64,000 nucleotides of DNA from Alphaproteobacteria bacterium (GCA_020638555.1 JACKII010000004.1:372001-436000); one strand, 5' to 3'; numbered from the stretch's first letter, positions 9,052 through 17,758 are shown. The notes: a model not told the origin generated them from the sequence alone. Numbers and translations are program-made.

Positions 9052-9166
9052 GGGCGCGACATTAGCGCGTCCGCGCCGGCCCCGAAACCTCCGCCGGTTG
9101 GCGAACCGGGACCGGGGCAGTAAGGTGGCCGCCGATTTTGCGAACGCTCCAGAGGAACCACGCCCC

Positions 9167-10288
9167 GTGTCCGTGTACGCCGAGCGCGAATACATGACCC
9201 TGCACGAATTCGTGCACCGGGCCCGCATCAATCTGAACCAGAATGCCTGGGATTATCTGGCGGGCGGCGCCGAGACCGAGACCACGCAGGTGCGCAATCG
9301 CCTGGCGCTCGAGTCGTTCGCCTTCCGCCCGCGCGTGCTGCGCGACGTCTCCAGCATCGACCCGTCCGGCGACGTGCTGGGCGCGCGCAAGCGGCTGCCG
9401 GTGATCCTGGCGCCCATCGGCTCGATCGAGTCGTTCACGCCCGAGGGCGGCGTCGCGCCGGCGCAGGCCGCCGAGCAATTCGGCTGCGATCACATGCTCT
9501 CGTCCGTCTGCGATCCCGGCCTGGAAGAGGTGGCGAAGTCCGTTTCCAAACCGTCCATGTTCCAGCTCTATGTGCGCGGCGACCGCTCGTTCATCGACGA
9601 CGCGGCCACGCGGGCGACGGAAGCGGGCTTCCGCGCCTTTTGCCTGACGGTGGATACGGCGGTCTATTCGCGGCGCGAGCGCGACCAGGCCAAGCGCTAC
9701 GCCCCCCGCGGTCGGCAACGCATGGTCGATGCCGGCGTGAATGCCATGCAGTATCAGGCGGCGCTCAACTGGGGCGATGTCGAGCACTTCAAGGCGAAGC
9801 ATGCGATCCCGCTGGCGCTCAAGGGAATCATGACGGCGGAGGACGCGCGAATCGCCGTCGAGCATGGCGTTGACGTGGTCTATGTCTCCAACCATGGCGG
9901 GCGCCAGCTCGACCACGGCCGCGGCGCGGCGGATGCGCTGCGCGAGGTGGTCGAGGCCGTCGAGGGCAAGGCGGAGGTCTGGATCGACGGCGGCTTCATG
10001 CGCGGCCTCGACATGGTCAAGGCCATCGCACTGGGCGCCAATGCCGTGGGCCTCGGCCGGCTGCAGGGCTTTGCGCTGGCGGCGGGCGGCATTCCGGCCC
10101 TGGTGCGGGCGCTGGAAATCTTCGAGAACGAGGTCATTTCCGCCATGGGCCTGATGGGCGTCACCAGCCTGGCCGAGTTGAACGAGAGCTATCTGGCGAC
10201 CGCTGCGCCAATTCCACCCGGCCTGAACGGGCTGACTGTCCTCAATCGCATATACCCCCATCTGGACTTGAACGATCCCGGCTATTAA
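9167..10288 (+). CDS. FMN-dependent alpha-hydroxy acid oxidase/dehydrogenase
   Basis: Oxidises an L-2-hydroxy acid using FMN. The TIM-barrel protein (about 373 aa) has the N-terminal NAWDYLAGGAETETT, FMN contacts in LAPIGSIESFTPEGG and MFQLYVRGDR, FMN-binding Lys in LALKGIMTAEDA, the catalytic His in VSNHGGRQLDHGRG, and phosphate-binding WIDGGFMRGLDMVKAIALGA. GTG at 9167 is chosen because AGAGGA sits about 10 bases upstream; GTG at 9173 and ATG at 9194 are alternatives. It is divergent from the amidase gene across 115 bases. The family covers lactate, glycolate and mandelate enzymes, and the substrate is not decided by these motifs. Confidence 0.88.
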   Translation: MSVYAEREYMTLHEFVHRARINLNQNAWDYLAGGAETETTQVRNRLALESFAFRPRVLRDVSSIDPSGDVLGARKRLPVILAPIGSIESFTPEGGVAPAQAAEQFGCDHMLSSVCDPGLEEVAKSVSKPSMFQLYVRGDRSFIDDAATRATEAGFRAFCLTVDTAVYSRRERDQAKRYAPRGRQRMVDAGVNAMQYQAALNWGDVEHFKAKHAIPLALKGIMTAEDARIAVEHGVDVVYVSNHGGRQLDHGRGAADALREVVEAVEGKAEVWIDGGFMRGLDMVKAIALGANAVGLGRLQGFALAAGGIPALVRALEIFENEVISAMGLMGVTSLAELNESYLATAAPIPPGLNGLTVLNRIYPHLDLNDPGY

Positions 10289-10356
10289 GTCTGCCGCGAT
10301 GTCTGCGTTCCAAACTGTCCATCGATTTAGCCCACCGACCTGAGGGACCCATACTG

Positions 10357-10896
10357 ATGCGCAAAATGTTTGTTGCTTTTGTTGTGGCGATGCTGGCGGC
10401 ACCCCTGCCGCTCGCGGCACAACAACAATCGAACGGAAAAGACGCCGCCGCCAACGAGCCGAAGATCGAAGTCTCCCGCAACGGCGACTGGGAAGTGGCC
10501 TGTCAGGAAGCGGAGAAGGACAAGAAAAAAGTCTGCGAGATGCGGCAGATCCTGGTGCAGAAAGACACCAACCGGGAATGGCTGCGCATCGCCGTCAGCT
10601 ACGGCCCCAGCAAGGAGCCCGTGCTGCGCATCTTCACCCCGCTGGGCGTGCTGCTGCAACCGGGCATGGAGTTGAAGGTCGATGACTCCAGCCCGCTGCG
10701 GCTGCAGTATGCGGTCTGCCTGTCCAACCCGCCCCGTTGCCTGGTGGCCGGTCCGATGGACGACAAGCTGGTCTCGCTGCTGAAGCGCGGCAACAAGGGA
10801 ACCATCACCTTCGTGCTGCCCAACAACAAGAAGGTGGCCGCGCCTTTCTCGCTGAACGGGTTCACCAAATCGCTGTCTTCGCTGCCCCAGGGCTGA
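10357..10896 (+). CDS. Invasion-associated locus B (IalB) family protein
   Basis: Secreted or periplasmic protein of the IalB family, widespread in Alphaproteobacteria and first named in Bartonella; the molecular function is not established. The 179 aa begin with a signal peptide (MRKMFVAFVVAMLAAPLPLAAQ). The mature domain has GDWEVACQ, paired cysteines (positions about 49, 62, 123 and 129), GVLLQPGMELKVDD and the C-terminal LPNNKKVAAPFSLNGFTKSL typical of the family. It is monocistronic, with a strong terminator about 50 bases after the stop. The function in non-pathogens is unknown, and the invasion name should not be read as virulence. Confidence 0.88.
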   Translation: MRKMFVAFVVAMLAAPLPLAAQQQSNGKDAAANEPKIEVSRNGDWEVACQEAEKDKKKVCEMRQILVQKDTNREWLRIAVSYGPSKEPVLRIFTPLGVLLQPGMELKVDDSSPLRLQYAVCLSNPPRCLVAGPMDDKLVSLLKRGNKGTITFVLPNNKKVAAPFSLNGFTKSLSSLPQG

Positions 10897-10942
10897 TCCG
10901 GGCCGGCCTCGCCGGCACCCCGCGGTACCAGAGCAAGACCGG

Positions 10943-10974
10943 ACTAGCCGGCCGCCCTGCGGTCGGCTAGTTTT
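10943..10974 (+). terminator. Rho-independent terminator after the ialB-like gene
   Basis: ACTAGCCG GCCGC pairs with GCGGT CGGCTAGT to give a 13-bp stem with one G-T pair and a 3-base loop, followed by TTTTG. It is the clearest intrinsic terminator on the plus strand. Confidence 0.85.
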
Positions 10975-11012
10975 GATTCCGTCCCCATCGCAAGCGCCGG
11001 GAGTACGGAAAC

Positions 11013-11840
11013 ATGGTGCGCCTCTCCGTCATTCTGATTGTGGCCCTGCTCGGCCATGCCGCCACCGCGGGCGTGCTGGAACGCGTCGCCGAAACCAAGA
11101 CGTTCCGGCTCGGCTATCGCACCGACGCGCCGCCGTTTTCGTCCGAAGCGGAGCCCGGCAAGCGGAAGGGCTACTCGCTCGATATCTGCCGTGCCGTGGG
11201 CGACGAAATCCGGGCCGAACTGAAACTGCCGGCCCTGGTCATTCAGTATGTGGCGGTCGGGGCCGAAAACCGGTTCGACAAGCTGGAAGCCGGCGATATC
11301 GACATTCTCTGCGGCCCGACCACGGCCACGCTGTCGCGGCGCGAACGGGTCGACTTCTCGCTGCCGATCTTCGTCGACGGCGCGGGCTTGCTGGTGGCCG
11401 ACGCCGCGGCGGTGCAGAATCTGGATGACGTTGCCACCTTGCGCCTGGGCGTTCGGGCCGGCACCACAACCGAGACGGCGCTGCACAACACCTTCCCCGG
11501 CGCCAATCTCCGCACCATGCGCGACCATCACGATGGGATTGAGGCGCTGCTGAAAGGCGAGATCGACGTGTATTTCGCGGACCGGACGCTGCTGGTGACG
11601 CTGCGGGACACCGTTCCCGGCGCCGACACATTGCAGATTGCCGAGGAATATCTGACCGTCGAACCCTATGCGCTGGCCCTGCCAAAGGGCGACAGCCGGT
11701 TCCGTCTGCTGGTGGACCGGACTATCAGCGGCCTGTATCTGAGCGGCGGGATCGACGCCATCGCCGACGACGCCTTCGGCTCCAACCGGTTGAGCAAGCT
11801 GGTGCGGGCGCTCTACCGCATTACCCCGCTGCCGAACTGA
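11013..11840 (+). CDS. Amino-acid ABC transporter-type substrate-binding protein
   Basis: Periplasmic binding protein of family 3 (polar amino acids and similar). It has 275 aa with a short signal peptide (MVRLSVILIVALLGHAATAG), the lobe-1 start RVAETKTFRLGYRTDAPPFS, KGYSLDICRAVGDEI, DILCGPTTATLSRRERVDFS (the family signature) and LRLGVRAGTTTETAL in lobe 2. No permease or ATPase gene is nearby, so it is an orphan that may serve a transporter elsewhere or act in signalling. An upstream GGGAG supports the ATG at 11013. The nitroreductase gene starts 3 bases after its stop, so these genes probably share a transcript. Confidence 0.88.
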   Translation: MVRLSVILIVALLGHAATAGVLERVAETKTFRLGYRTDAPPFSSEAEPGKRKGYSLDICRAVGDEIRAELKLPALVIQYVAVGAENRFDKLEAGDIDILCGPTTATLSRRERVDFSLPIFVDGAGLLVADAAAVQNLDDVATLRLGVRAGTTTETALHNTFPGANLRTMRDHHDGIEALLKGEIDVYFADRTLLVTLRDTVPGADTLQIAEEYLTVEPYALALPKGDSRFRLLVDRTISGLYLSGGIDAIADDAFGSNRLSKLVRALYRITPLPN

Positions 11841-11843
11841 GCG

Positions 11844-12425
11844 GTGCCCGGGCCGCTCCATCCTCCGGCGCTCGCAGCCCTGTTGGAGCGGCGGTCGGTG
11901 CGGCCGCGCCGGCTGGTGCCGCCGGGTCCGGACGCGACAGCCCTCGATAGCATCGCCGCCGCCGGCCTGAGAGGCATCGACCACGGCGCGCTCCGCCCCT
12001 GGCGGTTGCTGCTGGTCGAGGATCGGGAGCTGCTCGCAACCGCCTTTGCCGCGGCCGAACGCTGGCTGCGCCCCGAGGCGGACGCCCAGCGCCTGGAGCG
12101 GGCGCGGGAGAAGGCCCAAGCCGGCCCGGTCATCCTGGCCCTGATCGCCCGCCCGGTGCCCGATCGCCCCGAAGTGCCCGAACACGAGCAATGGATTGCC
12201 GTCGGCGCCGCCGCCCAGCAGATGCTGCTGGCGGCCGACGCCCTCGGTTTCGCCGGCAGCCTGCTGAGCGGGCGCAAGACCGAGGCGCCGCCGCTCCGCG
12301 CCGCCCTGGGCCTGGACGCGGACGAGCGGTTGGTGGGGTTCCTGACCCTCGGCACACCGGCGGAGCCCACCGCCACAAAACGCCCGGCACCCGATCCGCG
12401 CCGGCAGTGGTCGTCATGGCCCTGA
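11844..12425 (+). CDS. Nitroreductase family protein (short YdjA-like)
   Basis: FMN-binding nitroreductase fold of 193 aa, the short type resembling YdjA. Motifs seen are LLERRSVRPRRLVPPGPD (FMN phosphate contact region), GIDHGALRPWRLLLVED, EHEQWIAVGAAAQQMLLAADALGFAG (the family helix) and the terminal LVGFLTLGTP. The GTG start at 11844 lies 3 bases after the preceding stop. It overlaps the next transporter gene by 10 bases. The natural substrate is unknown; such enzymes reduce nitro or quinone compounds with NAD(P)H. The C-terminal tail is longer and more basic than usual. Confidence 0.8.
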   Translation: MPGPLHPPALAALLERRSVRPRRLVPPGPDATALDSIAAAGLRGIDHGALRPWRLLLVEDRELLATAFAAAERWLRPEADAQRLERAREKAQAGPVILALIARPVPDRPEVPEHEQWIAVGAAAQQMLLAADALGFAGSLLSGRKTEAPPLRAALGLDADERLVGFLTLGTPAEPTATKRPAPDPRRQWSSWP

Positions 12426-13327
12426 TTCCCATGCCGGCCTGGGTCGGCCCGTTGCAGCAACGCTGGCTCGCCATTCCCGGCAATGTGCGTGGGGCCATCT
12501 GGATCATGATGGCGGCGGTGTGGCTGACCGCCATGGCGGTCACCATCAAGGTGCTGGGCAAGACCATGTCGCCCTGGCAGATCGTGCTGCTGCGCTCGGT
12601 CTTCGCGCTCGTCATCATCATGCCGGCGCTGGCGCGCCAGGGGGGCTTCGGCCGTCTGCGCACCAAGCGCCCGCACGTGCACCTGCTGCGCGCGGTGGTC
12701 GGGTTTTGCGGCTTCACCTCCATGGTGTTCGCGGTCACGCATCTGGACCTGGCCCTGTTCACGACGCTGGGCTTTACCCGGATTCTGTTCATTATCCTGC
12801 TGGCGCTGCTGTTCCTCGGCGAGACGCTGAACATCCGCCGGGCCGCCGCGACGGTGGTGGGTTTTCTGGGCGTCGTCATCACCATGCAGCCGGGCGCGAA
12901 TGGCGGCATCGACCACTGGGTGCTGGTGGCGCTGGGCTCCGCCCTGTTCGCCGCCGGCGTCTCCACCACGATCAAGACGCTGACCCGGACCGAGGCGCCG
13001 ATCACCATCCTGGTCTGGGCCTATGGGCTGATGGCGCTGCTGGCCGCCGGCCCGGCGCTCTACGACTGGCGCATGCCCGACCCGCACGAATTCCTGCTGG
13101 TGGCCATGATCGGCGTGTTCACGACGCTCGGCCAGAGTTGCACGGTCATGGGCCTGCGCGCCGGCGATGCCACCGCGGTCGCACCGTTCGACTACACCCG
13201 CCTGCTCTACGCCGCGGCCATCGGCTTTGTCGTCTTCGGCGAGGTGCCGACTCTGACCACGCTGCTGGGCGGTGCGGTCATTGTCGGCTCGACGCTCTAT
13301 ATCGCGGTGCAGGGCGCCAAACGGTAG
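12416..13327 (+). CDS. EamA/DMT-family membrane transporter
   Basis: Drug/metabolite transporter superfamily permease with about ten predicted membrane segments and 303 aa. Two EamA repeats are visible: the first from AIWIMMAAVWLTAMAVTIKV, with the LLRSVFALVIIMPAL helix and LLFLGETLNIRRAAATVVGF; the second from LVALGSALFAAGVSTTIKTL to VVFGEVPTLTTLLGGAVIVG. The ATG at 12416 overlaps the nitroreductase stop by 10 bases, suggesting coupled translation. The substrate is unknown; members export or import amino acids, metabolites or drugs. Confidence 0.88.
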   Translation: MALIPMPAWVGPLQQRWLAIPGNVRGAIWIMMAAVWLTAMAVTIKVLGKTMSPWQIVLLRSVFALVIIMPALARQGGFGRLRTKRPHVHLLRAVVGFCGFTSMVFAVTHLDLALFTTLGFTRILFIILLALLFLGETLNIRRAAATVVGFLGVVITMQPGANGGIDHWVLVALGSALFAAGVSTTIKTLTRTEAPITILVWAYGLMALLAAGPALYDWRMPDPHEFLLVAMIGVFTTLGQSCTVMGLRAGDATAVAPFDYTRLLYAAAIGFVVFGEVPTLTTLLGGAVIVGSTLYIAVQGAKR

Positions 13328-13394
13328 CCTTGCCGGCGCGCCCTCCGGTCGGTTATGCCCAGAGCCGACACCCCGCAACAGCACTGGTTTCCGC

Positions 13395-15485
13395 ATGGCC
13401 CCGATCCGCGTGGCCGTCGATATCGGCGGCACTTTCACCGATTTGCAATTGCTCGACGAGGCCAGCGGCGCCTGCTGGGCGTTCAAGACGCCGACCACCC
13501 CCGCCGACCCGTCGGAAGGCCTGCTGACCGGCCTCAAGGGCGCGGCGGAGCGCTATGGTTTTGCGCTCGGCGATATCGGCCTGATCCTGCACGGCACCAC
13601 AATTGCCACCAACGCGGTGCTGGAGCGCAAGCTGGCCAGGGGGGCGTTGCTGACCACCAAGGGGTTCCGCGACGTGCTGGAAATCGGCCGGCACCTGCGC
13701 AAGGACATTTACGGCCTGAAGGCCGAGCCGCGGGCGCTGCTGATCCCGCGCCAGCACCGCTACGATATTTCCGAACGCATCCGGGCCGACGGCACGGTGG
13801 AAACGCCGCTGGACGAGGGCGAAGTGCGGGCGCTGGCCCGGCGCCTGGTGGCGGATGGCGTCGAGGCGGTGGCGGTCTGCTATCTGCACGCCTACCGCAA
13901 TTTCGCCCACGAACTGCGGACGCTGGAAATCCTGCGCGAGGAAGCGCCGGGCCTGCGCGTCTCGCTCTCGCACCGGGTCAGCCCGGAAATGCGCGAGTTC
14001 GAGCGCAGTTCGACCACGGTGCTGAACGCGCTGCTGATGCCGGTGGTCGGCGCCTATCTGGAGCGGATCGAGCGACGGCTGGCCGATGCCGGGGTCAACG
14101 CCGTGCTCTATCTGGTGCAGTCCAACGGCGGCGTCACCACACCGGCCACCGCAGCGGAGCAACCGGCGCGGCTGTTGCTCTCCGGCCCGTCCGGCGGGGC
14201 GATGGCGATGCAGCAACTGGCGGCCCTCACCGGGGAGGCGAACCTGGTCGGCCTCGACATGGGCGGCACCTCCACCGACATCGCCGTGGTCCGCGACGGC
14301 CGCACCACGGTGGTGACCGAGGGCAGCATTGACGGCCTGCCGGTGCGGCTGCCGATGATCGAAATCCGCACCATCGGCGCCGGCGGCGGCTCCATCGGCT
14401 ATCGCGACACCGGCGGCGGCCTGCGCGTCGGCCCGGAAAGCGCCGGCGCGGAGCCCGGCCCCGCCTGCTATGGCCGCGGCGGCACCCGCCCGGCCGTCAC
14501 CGACGCCAATGCGGTGCGCGGCCTGTTCGACCCGGACTTTTTCCTGGGCGGCGCCATGGCCCTGCACCTGGACCGGGCGGTGGCGGCGGTGGGCTCGCTG
14601 GCCGACGCGCTCGGCATCGACACACCACGGGCGGCGGCGGGCATGGTGCAGGTGGCGAACGCGGCCATGGCGAGCGCGGCCCGGTTGTCGCTGTTCGAGA
14701 AAGGCGCGGACCCGCGCGATTTCGTGCTGGTGCCGTTCGGCGGTGCGGCCGGCCTGCATGCCATCGGCGTCGCGGCGGAATTGGACATGCGCCGGGTGCT
14801 GTTCCCCACCGACCCCGGCACGCTGTCGGCGCGCGGCATCCTGTTCGCCGACATTGCCCACGACCTGGCCGAAACGCGCCTGCTCGGCGCCACCGACGCC
14901 TCGCTGCCGGTGCTGACCGAAATGGCGGAGCGGCTCAGGGCGGCGGGCGAGGCCGTGCTGGCGCGGGACGGCGTACCGGCGGGGCAACGCCGGCTCGATC
15001 TGGCCGCCGACATGCGCTATCGCGGCCAGGGCTATGAGTTGCTGGTGCCCTGGCAGGGCGCCCTCGACACGCAAGGGCTGGCCCAGGCTGTGGCTGCCTT
15101 CCACGCCCTGCATCTGGAACGCTTCGCCCACCAGGATCTGAGCGAAACCCCGGAAATCGTCACGCTGCGTCTGGTGGCGCGCGGCGTGCTGGCCAAGGCC
15201 CGGATCGTCGCCGGCGCCGCCCACGCTGCGGCGGAACCGAAGGGCCACCGCACGGTCGATGGCCGGGAAGCACCCGTCTACGCCCGCGAGGCCATCGGCG
15301 ACACGGCGTTGAGCGGGCCGATGGTGATCGAGGAGCCCTATACGACCCTATGGCTGCCGGCCGGCTGGAGCATCCGCCATATCGGCGCCGGCAATCTGCT
15401 GGCGGAGCGGCGGGACAGCGCCTCAGGCTCAGAGCCACAAACACGCATCGCCGCCCGAGCTTTCCCGGCCGAGCCCCGGACTTGA
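13395..15485 (+). CDS. hyuA: Hydantoinase/oxoprolinase A-subunit (HyuA type), no HyuB neighbour
   Basis: ATP-dependent ring-opening enzyme subunit of the N-methylhydantoinase/5-oxoprolinase/acetophenone carboxylase family. The 696-aa protein has the N-terminal ASKHA phosphate loop VAVDIGGTFTDLQLLD, HGTTIATNAVLERK, a second phosphate loop LVGLDMGGTSTDIAVV, GAGGGSIGY, and the C-terminal domain with LAADMRYRGQGYEL. The family normally works as an A+B pair, and no B-subunit gene follows here. The last 15 or so residues are encoded by an interspersed palindromic repeat that also supplies the stop codon, so the native C-terminus has probably been replaced. The substrate cannot be assigned. Confidence 0.87.
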   Translation: MAPIRVAVDIGGTFTDLQLLDEASGACWAFKTPTTPADPSEGLLTGLKGAAERYGFALGDIGLILHGTTIATNAVLERKLARGALLTTKGFRDVLEIGRHLRKDIYGLKAEPRALLIPRQHRYDISERIRADGTVETPLDEGEVRALARRLVADGVEAVAVCYLHAYRNFAHELRTLEILREEAPGLRVSLSHRVSPEMREFERSSTTVLNALLMPVVGAYLERIERRLADAGVNAVLYLVQSNGGVTTPATAAEQPARLLLSGPSGGAMAMQQLAALTGEANLVGLDMGGTSTDIAVVRDGRTTVVTEGSIDGLPVRLPMIEIRTIGAGGGSIGYRDTGGGLRVGPESAGAEPGPACYGRGGTRPAVTDANAVRGLFDPDFFLGGAMALHLDRAVAAVGSLADALGIDTPRAAAGMVQVANAAMASAARLSLFEKGADPRDFVLVPFGGAAGLHAIGVAAELDMRRVLFPTDPGTLSARGILFADIAHDLAETRLLGATDASLPVLTEMAERLRAAGEAVLARDGVPAGQRRLDLAADMRYRGQGYELLVPWQGALDTQGLAQAVAAFHALHLERFAHQDLSETPEIVTLRLVARGVLAKARIVAGAAHAAAEPKGHRTVDGREAPVYAREAIGDTALSGPMVIEEPYTTLWLPAGWSIRHIGAGNLLAERRDSASGSEPQTRIAARAFPAEPRT

Positions 15486-15492
15486 TCCGGGG
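15474..15492. repeat. Interspersed palindrome of the CGGACTTGATCCG type
   Basis: CCCCGGA and TCCGGGG form a perfect 7-bp stem around CTTGA. Related sequence continues downstream to about 15560 (GGGATCTCCGAG; GGTCCCGGATTG). Such units recur between genes in many Alphaproteobacteria. Here the loop contains the hyuA stop codon (15483-15485), so the repeat entered or formed at the gene end. Confidence 0.6.
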
Positions 15493-15597
15493 CGCGGGCC
15501 GGGATCTCCGAGCGAATGCGGCCCGGGGTCCCGGATTGTCGCGCCGCGCCATCCGGGAAAGGCGCACGGTGAGGCGGTGGGCCACTGCCAGCGGCCG

Positions 15598-16221
15598 TCA
15601 GTCCGGCTTGCGGGCGACGATGTGCCAGATGTGCCAGTGCTTCGGCGTGCCGCGCGGCGTGGTGCTGTCGTCCTCTTCTTCCTCGAACAACTCCACTTCC
15701 CAGCCGCCGAACAGCGCCTTGACCTCGGCGCGGGTGTGGAAGGTCATGCCTTCGCGGCCGAACCAGGAATCCTTGGCGCCGTAAAGCTGCCCGGCAAAAC
15801 GGCCGCCGGGCTTCAGCCGCTGCTCGATATGCAGCCAGGTGCGCGCAAACCCCTCCGCCGGGCAGAGCGGCAGGGCGAAGCTGCTGTTCAGCAACTGGCA
15901 CATCGGCCAGCGCGCGTCCTCGAACCGGTCGTGGACGAAGTGGAAGGCGCCGCCGGGCGGAAAGTCCGGCCGGGCCGTCACCTCCTCCCCGGCGCTGGCG
16001 GCCTGGTCGATGCCCCAGACGGTCCAGCCGCGCCGCAGCATCTCCACCACGTCACGCCCGCCGCCGCAGCCGAGATCCACGGCGATGCCGGGCTTATCGA
16101 ACCGGTCGAGGGCGAAGAGCAGCGTGGGGCGGGGCGGACGGTCGCCGGTGCGGCGATAATAGGTGCGCCAGTCGGAATCGGTACGGGGGGCGGGCGATTG
16201 AGCCATGGCCGTCATCATCAC
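15598..16221 (-). CDS. Class I SAM-dependent methyltransferase
   Basis: Small Rossmann-fold methyltransferase of about 207 aa. Motif I is AVDLGCGGGRDVVEMLRRGW with the acidic residue after beta2 in VWGID. Further on are FHFVHDRFED and LKPGGRFAGQLYG (post-motif region), similar to the TehB/thiopurine-type group. An acidic EEEEDD patch near the C-terminus precedes HWHIWHIVARKPD. The ATG at 16221 is used; ATG at 16206 is equally plausible. The methyl acceptor is unknown. It converges with hyuA and lies downstream of the lipoprotein/small-protein pair on the same strand, 56 bases apart. Confidence 0.82.
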   Translation of the reverse strand: MMMTAMAQSPAPRTDSDWRTYYRRTGDRPPRPTLLFALDRFDKPGIAVDLGCGGGRDVVEMLRRGWTVWGIDQAASAGEEVTARPDFPPGGAFHFVHDRFEDARWPMCQLLNSSFALPLCPAEGFARTWLHIEQRLKPGGRFAGQLYGAKDSWFGREGMTFHTRAEVKALFGGWEVELFEEEEDDSTTPRGTPKHWHIWHIVARKPD

Positions 16222-16277
16222 TTCTGCAAGACACGGAAGGAAGCAATCACAGGGTAACGCTAGAGGGAGGGCTTCGG

Positions 16278-16427
16278 TCAGTCAAACCGCTGGTTGATGA
16301 CCCGCCACTGGCCGTTCGGCTGCTTCACGCAGATGATCCGGGTCGCGCCGGAAAAATCGGCCAGATCCTGCACGACCTCGCCCAGCTTCTCCTGTGGAAT
16401 GTCTTTCAGGCCTTCGTTCTGGGGCAT
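16278..16427 (-). CDS. Small protein of 49 aa next to a lipoprotein gene
   Basis: Function unknown. The frame starts MPQNEGLKDIPQEKLGEVV and ends QWRVINQRFD, with a single Cys, no membrane segment and a mixed helix/strand look. GGAGG seven to eight bases before the ATG at 16427 supports this start; an in-frame ATG at 16442 would add five residues. It begins about 18 bases after the lipoprotein stop, so it is very likely the second gene of that operon. I do not recognise a family. Confidence 0.55.
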   Translation of the reverse strand: MPQNEGLKDIPQEKLGEVVQDLADFSGATRIICVKQPNGQWRVINQRFD

Positions 16428-16444
16428 GATCCTGTCCTCCATGG

Positions 16445-17758
16445 TCAGGGCAGCAGCGACCGGGTACAGGCGTCCTGGGCCGCCTGATACCTGGCGTCAT
16501 TCAGGAAAATCCCGGGGTCGTTCGTCAAAGCGCCCTGATCCTTCATGCATTGTTTCAACTGAGCGATGGTGACCTTTTTGCTGCGGATCGCGGAACGCAG
16601 CTTCTCCGCCCCCTCGCCCCGGCCATAGGTCGCGAACTCGACATTCAGTTCCTTCTCCGCGCTCTTCATCAGCACGGTTTTGCAAATGCCGACGATTTCC
16701 GGCTCCTTGGCGATCGGGCTGGTCAGATAGGTCATGCAGTGGGCGACGGTGTATTGCTTGTCGAGCACGTTCTTGACCATGTCGCCGACGACCGCCGCGA
16801 TTTTCTCCGACGCGGCCTTGTCGAGTTCCTTGACCTGCTGACCGCGCCCGAACTGGGCATCGGAGCCGGTGGCGGCGTTGGCGTTGGTCAGCGCCGAGTC
16901 GCGGGCGGCCTTGACCTCGTCCCGAACCCGCTCCGCGTCGGCCAGTTGCTGCCGGCGCAGGTCCAGGTCGCGCTGGCGGTTGTCGACGAGCCGCTGGCGG
17001 CTGTCCAACGTACCCGCCGCCTCGCGCGCCTTGCGCTGGTTGTCGTCGCTGTTGTCCGCCTGGACGGCGGCATCGGCCGTGCGCTTGTCGTCGGCCGCCG
17101 TATCGCGGTCTTTTTCCGCCGCCTCCAGCGCGGTCTCGCCCTCGTTCACTGCGGTCTGCTTCTTCGCCACCTGATCTTCCATCTCGCCCAGCAATTGCTG
17201 GTTGGCGACCAGGCTGGCCGACGCGCTGGCATTGGCGTTGCCGGTGAGCGCCAGTTGCTGGGCGACGACGGCGCCGGTCAACTGCTCCACCGCCACCACG
17301 ACCGCGGTCAGGTCCTGGCTGCGGCGCAGCAGCATGGCCATGTCCGCATTGTTGATCGTGCCGTTGTTCCGCGCCTCGCACAGCCGGTAGAGCGCGTCGC
17401 GCATCAGCTGGATCGACTGGGTACGCAGGCCGATACTGCCCGCCGCGCTCGACAGCGCGTTGGAGGCGGACGCGGCACCGGTGCCCGGCGCCGACGCGCC
17501 CAGGCCGAGCGACGCCGCATAGGCCGCCAGGGCATCCGGGCTGGGTTCGGCGCAATAGCGGGCGCCCGACTGGATGATCGCCCGTTGCTGCGCATCCAGA
17601 TGCACCGCGACGCCGCCGCTGGAAACCTCGGTCCCGTCCGCCAGCGTCTTGTTCTCGCCCGGCGGCAGCAAGGTGGTGCGCCCGACCGTCTGGAGATTGG
17701 CGCACGCGCTCACGCCGATGCCGATTGCCAGCGCAGCCATCAAGCCGAGGAACCGCAT
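16445..17758 (-). CDS. Lipoprotein with long central coiled coil, unknown function
   Basis: I do not recognise the family. The 437-aa product starts with a lipoprotein signal (MRFLGLMAALAIGIGVSAC), the Cys at about residue 19 being the lipid site, so it should be anchored in the membrane facing the periplasm. An Ala/Ser/Gly-rich region lies at residues 80-110, then TINNADMAMLLRRSQD. A charged coiled coil of about 110 residues (200-310), rich in Ala, Asp, Lys, Gln and Arg, follows. The C-terminal part has several Cys (AHCMTYL, VGICKTVL, LKQCMKDQG, QDACTRS) that could form disulfides. GAAGGG lies before the ATG. The adjacent 49-aa gene is probably co-expressed. Confidence 0.75.
   Translation of the reverse strand: MRFLGLMAALAIGIGVSACANLQTVGRTTLLPPGENKTLADGTEVSSGGVAVHLDAQQRAIIQSGARYCAEPSPDALAAYAASLGLGASAPGTGAASASNALSSAAGSIGLRTQSIQLMRDALYRLCEARNNGTINNADMAMLLRRSQDLTAVVVAVEQLTGAVVAQQLALTGNANASASASLVANQQLLGEMEDQVAKKQTAVNEGETALEAAEKDRDTAADDKRTADAAVQADNSDDNQRKAREAAGTLDSRQRLVDNRQRDLDLRRQQLADAERVRDEVKAARDSALTNANAATGSDAQFGRGQQVKELDKAASEKIAAVVGDMVKNVLDKQYTVAHCMTYLTSPIAKEPEIVGICKTVLMKSAEKELNVEFATYGRGEGAEKLRSAIRSKKVTIAQLKQCMKDQGALTNDPGIFLNDARYQAAQDACTRSLLP

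Noticed and set aside
10357..10896. Virulence factor reading of the IalB homologue
   Set aside because: IalB-family proteins are common in free-living Alphaproteobacteria; nothing else in the window suggests pathogenicity.
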